Shown here: positions 14,698 to 17,417 of the stretch, piece by piece
Numbering within the stretch: the stretch's first letter is position 1
How the letters are laid out: each line of letters begins with the position of its first letter
Assembly (NCBI GenBank): GCA_934101275.1
Contig: CAKOQM010000029.1
Span: 1 to 17,417, forward strand
Length of the DNA stretch: 17,417 nucleotides
Source: an uncultured Bacilli bacterium
GTDB lineage: Bacteria > Bacillota_I > Bacilli_A > RF39 > UBA660
Reading direction: 5' to 3'
Made by a program: the position numbers and the translations under genes
The notes under the pieces: model-generated
Databases searched by the model: none
What the model saw: only the letters and a program-made list of their open reading frames with translations
What the model was told of the DNA's origin: nothing

Positions 14698-15068
14698 TTG
14701 ACTTTAACATCATATAACTCATGACTACCTATGATAAAATTATCAGGAGTAAAATCTTTTGTTATTTGGTTGACTCGTTTTTCAAAATCATCTACATCAT
14801 CAGGATTAGCAATTAGTATTATATGTCCTCTTGATTTATTAATTCCTTCTACATCCAATTCAATTCCTGGAATAACATAACATAAATCTTTTACTGCTTC
14901 CTTTAATTCTTTATAATTATCTTTAAAAAAGCAATTATGATTAGTAATAGCTAAAAATTTAACCTCAGAATGTTCAACCATTACCTTAAATTTTTCAACA
15001 CTTACATTTCTTAAATCAGATTCTTTATTTTTCGTATTTTTAGTATGACAATGTAAATCGATTTTCAT
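14685..15068 (-). pseudogene. PHP-domain protein, truncated at its 3' end
   Basis: The 127-residue product starts at ATG 15068 with AAGGAGG (15080-15086) upstream. It carries the start of a PHP (polymerase and histidinol phosphatase) metal-dependent hydrolase domain. H6 and H8 are in IDLHCHT, H44 in ITNHN, E70 in PGIELDVEG and H82 in GHIILIANP. Full-length relatives that I recall are several hundred residues long, often with a following ATPase domain. Here homology ends at HELYDVKVN, and the final I-K-M-stop is encoded by the edge of the 80-bp element. Later metal ligands of the domain are absent, so activity is unlikely. Promoter and ribosome binding site are intact, which points to recent truncation. 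Related full-length genes occur in defence loci, but that link is only inference. Confidence 0.75.
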
Positions 15069-15107
15069 AATGATATTTACCTCCTTAAATAATCAATAGT
15101 ATAGAAT

Positions 15108-15116
15108 ATTATAACA
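15108..15116 (-). promoter_or_regulatory. Extended -10 promoter of the PHP gene
   Basis: On the minus strand the sequence reads TGT-TATAAT, a perfect extended -10, about 40 bp before the start codon. No good -35 is seen, which is usual with an extended -10. Confidence 0.5.
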
Positions 15117-15205
15117 TCTTATTTATTTTTTTGAATAAATACAAGGTAAATGTTAAACCTTTATTAGGTTTTAAATTTTCAATTACTTTAAATTCAAGCA
15201 TGAAA

Positions 15206-15230
15206 AAAGTCATCTTTTCTAGAAAGAAAA
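15206..15230. repeat. Direct repeat flanking the 546-residue gene, left copy
   Basis: AAAGTCATCTTTT followed by CTAGAAAGAAAA matches 17151-17176 (AAAGTCATCTTTT, then TGTAGAAAGAAAA) except for one inserted T and one C/G change. The right copy is half of a terminator plus following DNA. Confidence 0.6.
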
Positions 15231-15250
15231 CTTTTAAAGTTTTATATAAA

Positions 15251-15290
15251 ATAAAAACTCACGAACTTTTAAGTCCGTAAGTTGATTTTA
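15251..15290 (-). terminator. Orphan terminator-like hairpin, reading leftwards
   Basis: AACTCACGAAC (15256-15266) pairs with GTCCGTAAGTT (15273-15283) at 9 of 11 positions over a TTTTAA loop. On the minus strand the stem is followed by TTTTTATTTTAT. No minus-strand gene lies upstream, so it may be a leftover. Confidence 0.45.
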
Positions 15291-15328
15291 AATGGAGCGA
15301 TAGATAAGATAATTTGAAACTATCACTA

Positions 15329-15353
15329 TATAAGTTAATACAACTAACTTATA
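15329..15353. repeat. Perfect 9-bp inverted repeat upstream of the 546-residue gene
   Basis: TATAAGTTA (15329-15337) and TAACTTATA (15345-15353) flank a 7-nt loop. It lies 40 bp upstream of the -35 region, where an activator or repressor could bind. Confidence 0.5.
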
Positions 15354-15392
15354 CAAATATATTACCATATTTTCGTAAAATTTTAAAGCAAT

Positions 15393-15423
15393 TTGATAAA
15401 ATTGACAAAAATAATGTTATAAT
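15393..15423 (+). promoter_or_regulatory. Promoter of the 546-residue metallopeptidase-like gene
   Basis: TATAAT (15418-15423) is preceded by TGT, a perfect extended -10. TTGATA (15393-15398) is a -35 at 19 bp. TTGACA at 15402-15407 is consensus but only 10 bp away, so it is probably not used with this -10. Confidence 0.65.
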
Positions 15424-15437
15424 TAATGTGTAATGGT

Positions 15438-15465
15438 AAATAATCTAAATTAATTTAGACTATTT
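15438..15465. promoter_or_regulatory. 28-bp near-perfect palindrome, likely operator
   Basis: The 14-base arms AAATAATCTAAATT and AATTTAGACTATTT are complementary at 13 of 14 positions with no spacer. It begins 15 bp past the -10 box, so it covers the early transcribed region and ends just before the ribosome binding site AGGTGA. A repressor dimer bound here would block transcription. Confidence 0.65.
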
Positions 15466-15481
15466 GTAAGTAGGTGAATAA

Positions 15482-17122
15482 ATGGAAGTAGTAGATTTTA
15501 ATAAAGTGTTATCAAAAGCGCTAGATATAGTTGATGTTGGAATTAAAAAGGGTTATTTTGATGAGAATAGAAAAGAAGAACTAAACAATAAATTAGTTGC
15601 TATATTTAATAATGGAATAGTTTATGATTTACCTGGTACAGCAGTATATGGGATGTATTATCCTAGTGAAAAGAAATTGTATTTTAATGCTAAAGTTTTT
15701 AAAAATGAAGAAGAAGCATTAGTTTATATATTACATGAGATTAAACATGGACTAGATCATTATGACGAATCTATTGGCTTTGAGTATCAAGATAAAGGTG
15801 TTGGTATGAATGAAGGTGCTACTCAAAGATTTGCAACTGATGTAGCAGAAGAAATATTACAGATTGAATTTCCTAGAAATATTCAATCTTCATTAGGAAT
15901 ACAATTTAATACACACTTAGATGAATATCAAATAGAAGATAAATTGAATGAATTGTTTTGTATAGCAGTGGGAATAAGTATGAACGAATTTATTAAAATG
16001 CAAAGTAATCCACAAAAAGAAGAATTTAAAAGATTAATTGATAAATTTAATCAACATGCTAGTTATGAAATATTTAGAGAATCGTTAGATCAAATATATA
16101 TGATTCAAGAAGAAACATGGTTTGATGAAAATCATAATATGTTAGATAAAGAAAAAGAACCAACTACTGAACAAACAAAAAGAGCAATGGAACTAATAAG
16201 CCGTTGCAAAAAATTATTATTAAAATATGCAGAAAGAGAAAATTTAACTGCTGTAGATAGAATTAAGGAGGTATATTTTATGGCAATAAATGAGTATGGT
16301 GAAATTATTAGAGATAGTTATGATGAGCCAATTAGACAAACAAATTCTGAAGAAAATGACGTAATGTCTGAAGAAAATATAGTTATGCAAGCAGATTATA
16401 TCAACTATCAGCAAAATATTTTAAATCAAATTGGAAATAATGTTCTTAATAATGAATGTGCTATTATTTTCATTACTGAATTTAGATATGAAGATGATAA
16501 CTGTGAAAAAATTGTCTACTTTAGAAAAGGAGACTCCTACCGAAAAATTATAATCCCAATGAAAGATGATAAAACAATAGATATTGCTAATGTTAGTGTT
16601 CAAAAAGTTGATGATGTAAATGAGATAAAAATCTCAATAGAAGATTGTGAAGCAGAATTTGGGGTTATTGCAAATGCTCCAGAATATGCCAGAATTTTAA
16701 GTATGTCAGGCGATGATGGCAAAGCTCAAAGCATTTTGAATAAATGGAATTATTTTTTAAGTAGACAAAATGAATTAGAACAAATTAGACAAAGAGTTGA
16801 AGAGCAACATAGAGCATTTAGTGATGAAATGGAAAGATTAAGAAGTTCATTAAGAGATGGTGGAAAAATTGAAGCATCTCAGCAATCTTATTTTGATACT
16901 TTATTTAATAAAACCATTGAATACGGAAACATTGTAGTAAGTGAAGATGGAATTACTATTATAAATTCAGATGGTTCAATAAAATTTGCTACAGTTGAAG
17001 AAGAAGAACAATATATATCACAAATAAGGAGTGCCTTAGAAAATGGTGAAATATCATTAAATAGAGTTCAGTTAGGATTATTAGATTCATATACAAATGG
17101 TAATACTCATAAAAAAATGTAG
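15482..17122 (+). CDS. HExxH gluzincin-like protein with C-terminal coiled-coil region
   Basis: The protein has 546 residues and no signal peptide or membrane helix. The zinc site is ILHEIKHGLDH, with H85, E86 and H89, followed 22 residues later by NEGATQ, where E111 is the likely third ligand (gluzincin pattern). The catalytic domain spans about residues 1-250. A middle region (about 290-400) is beta-rich, with the repeated-looking KIVYFRKGDSYRKIIIP. The last 150 residues include a charged coiled coil with RQNELEQIRQRVEEQHRAF and a DGITIINSDGSIKFA hairpin. ATG 15482 follows AGGTGA by 4 nt. It is a single-gene unit with its own promoter, palindrome and terminator. I do not recognise a named family, and protease activity is inferred from the motif. 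It is not obviously related to the 8237 protein beyond HExxH. Confidence 0.8.
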   Translation: MEVVDFNKVLSKALDIVDVGIKKGYFDENRKEELNNKLVAIFNNGIVYDLPGTAVYGMYYPSEKKLYFNAKVFKNEEEALVYILHEIKHGLDHYDESIGFEYQDKGVGMNEGATQRFATDVAEEILQIEFPRNIQSSLGIQFNTHLDEYQIEDKLNELFCIAVGISMNEFIKMQSNPQKEEFKRLIDKFNQHASYEIFRESLDQIYMIQEETWFDENHNMLDKEKEPTTEQTKRAMELISRCKKLLLKYAERENLTAVDRIKEVYFMAINEYGEIIRDSYDEPIRQTNSEENDVMSEENIVMQADYINYQQNILNQIGNNVLNNECAIIFITEFRYEDDNCEKIVYFRKGDSYRKIIIPMKDDKTIDIANVSVQKVDDVNEIKISIEDCEAEFGVIANAPEYARILSMSGDDGKAQSILNKWNYFLSRQNELEQIRQRVEEQHRAFSDEMERLRSSLRDGGKIEASQQSYFDTLFNKTIEYGNIVVSEDGITIINSDGSIKFATVEEEEQYISQIRSALENGEISLNRVQLGLLDSYTNGNTHKKM

Positions 17123-17130
17123 TAAATACT

Positions 17131-17164
17131 AAAAAGATGGCTTATCTTTCAAAGTCATCTTTTT
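17131..17164 (+). terminator. Rho-independent terminator of the 546-residue gene
   Basis: AAAAAGATGGCTT (17131-17143) pairs with AAGTCATCTTTTT (17152-17164), with one mismatch, over an 8-nt loop. It lies 8 nt after the stop codon. Confidence 0.8.
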
Positions 17165-17176
17165 GTAGAAAGAAAA
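17151..17176. repeat. Direct repeat flanking the 546-residue gene, right copy
   Basis: This is the partner of 15206-15230. It overlaps the right arm of the terminator and runs into the next hairpin. Confidence 0.6.
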
Positions 17177-17219
17177 GGGGCTGAGTGGAAATGAATAATT
17201 TCTACTTAGCTTCTTTTTT
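17174..17219 (+). terminator. Second, long terminator hairpin with G-U pairs
   Basis: The 19-nt arms at 17174-17192 and 17198-17216 pair fully if G-U is allowed; every departure from Watson-Crick pairing is G-U. The loop is GAATA and a T run follows. It is either a back-up terminator or the end of a small RNA or lost gene. Confidence 0.6.
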
Positions 17220-17231
17220 AAACATTAAAAT

Positions 17232-17259
17232 TTAAAAAACCCCAGAAAATAACTTCTGG
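17232..17259 (-). terminator. Minus-strand terminator
   Basis: CCAGAA (17242-17247) and TTCTGG (17254-17259) form a stem. On the minus strand it is extended by GG and followed by TTTTTT. It would end transcription entering from the right, so a leftward gene may lie beyond the window. Confidence 0.6.
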
Positions 17260-17265
17260 AGCCAA

Positions 17266-17417
17266 ATGTGATACAATCTAATTGACGAAAGAAGATATAT
17301 CACATGAATTATTTTAACATAAAAAGGTCTATTTTCATAGTTTCCTTGTATGATATATATAGTCAGTTACAAAGAGAGATATTTGTGCTTAATACTGGCT
17401 AGTATATTATCATATTC
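17266..17417. other. Right-edge DNA with an 8-bp inverted repeat and a 32-codon open frame
   Basis: ATGTGATA (17266-17273) and TATCACAT (17298-17305) form an inverted repeat. An open frame from ATG 17304 (MNYFNIKRSIFIVSLYDIY, then 13 more residues) stops at 17402. It has only a weak ribosome binding site, and I do not recognise the peptide. It may be a remnant of a mobile element. No gene is claimed. Confidence 0.25.

Larger units (their letters stand above)
15069..15392. other. Gene-free region with hairpins and a repeat copy
   Basis: No gene is supported. It contains the PHP-gene promoter, a small hairpin AAACCT/AGGTTT (15155-15171) and a terminator-like sequence repeat at 15206-15230. An AAAACTTT-T-AAAGTTTT palindrome follows it. 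Further right are a minus-strand terminator-like hairpin at 15251-15290 and the inverted repeat at 15329-15353. The density of orphan hairpins suggests remnants of deleted genes. Confidence 0.5.

Noticed and set aside
14618..14699. CRISPR array
   Set aside because: Repeats are inverted and abut each other with no unique spacers of constant length, and no cas genes are present.
16421..16603. Minus-strand open frame of 60 codons
   Set aside because: It is antisense to the 546-residue gene, without promoter or ribosome binding site.
1..17417. UGA read as tryptophan (mollicute code)
   Set aside because: UGA ends jetD, and the proteins use TGG for conserved Trp.
1..17417. tRNA, rRNA or riboswitch genes
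   Set aside because: No cloverleaf, rRNA-like or known aptamer sequence was recognised in any gap.

Overview
The window looks like chromosomal accessory DNA (a defence island) from a low-GC Bacillota-type bacterium. The DNA is very A+T rich, ribosome binding sites are of the AGGAGG type, and extended -10 promoters and hairpin-plus-U-run terminators are common. UGA acts as an ordinary stop (jetD ends in TGA) and Trp is written TGG, so this is not a code-4 mollicute. The genus cannot be fixed from the sequence alone.

Region 1 (about 160-8147) is a four-gene operon with every component of a type III Wadjet (JetABCD) anti-plasmid system. It encodes a DUF2397/TIGR02677-type JetA, a DUF2398/TIGR02678-type JetB, a 1351-residue SMC-like JetC (TIGR02680 type) and a toprim-containing JetD (DUF2399/TIGR02679 type). 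The genes overlap by 8, 17 and 23 nt. jetA is split into two frames at a U UUA AAA heptamer inside an A6 run. This is either programmed -1 frameshifting or slippage, or a one-base loss that inactivates the system.

Region 2 (about 8161-10379) is an unrecognised three-gene operon with its own promoter and a terminator. It encodes a 376-residue HEINH metallopeptidase-like protein, a 193-residue protein and a 109-residue protein. It is one candidate for an undescribed system.

Region 3 (10384-12549) is a TetR-type regulator divergent from a small hendecad-repeat amphipathic protein and a four-helix membrane protein. A 12-bp operator-like palindrome occurs on both sides of the divergent promoter region. 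A polytopic membrane protein gene follows, broken by a start-proximal frameshift and an in-frame stop.

Region 4 (12726-14142) is a ClpX-like AAA+ ATPase without the zinc-binding domain or the ClpP-docking IGF loop.

Region 5 (14143-15068) is degraded. It holds a hairpin, a C-terminal remnant of an ISAs1-type transposase, an 80-bp element of nested inverted repeats, and a PHP-domain gene truncated exactly at that element.

Region 6 (15069-17417) holds a second, unrelated HExxH protein (546 aa). It has a strong extended -10 promoter and a 28-bp near-perfect palindrome in its leader. Terminators follow, and a 25-bp direct repeat flanks the gene.
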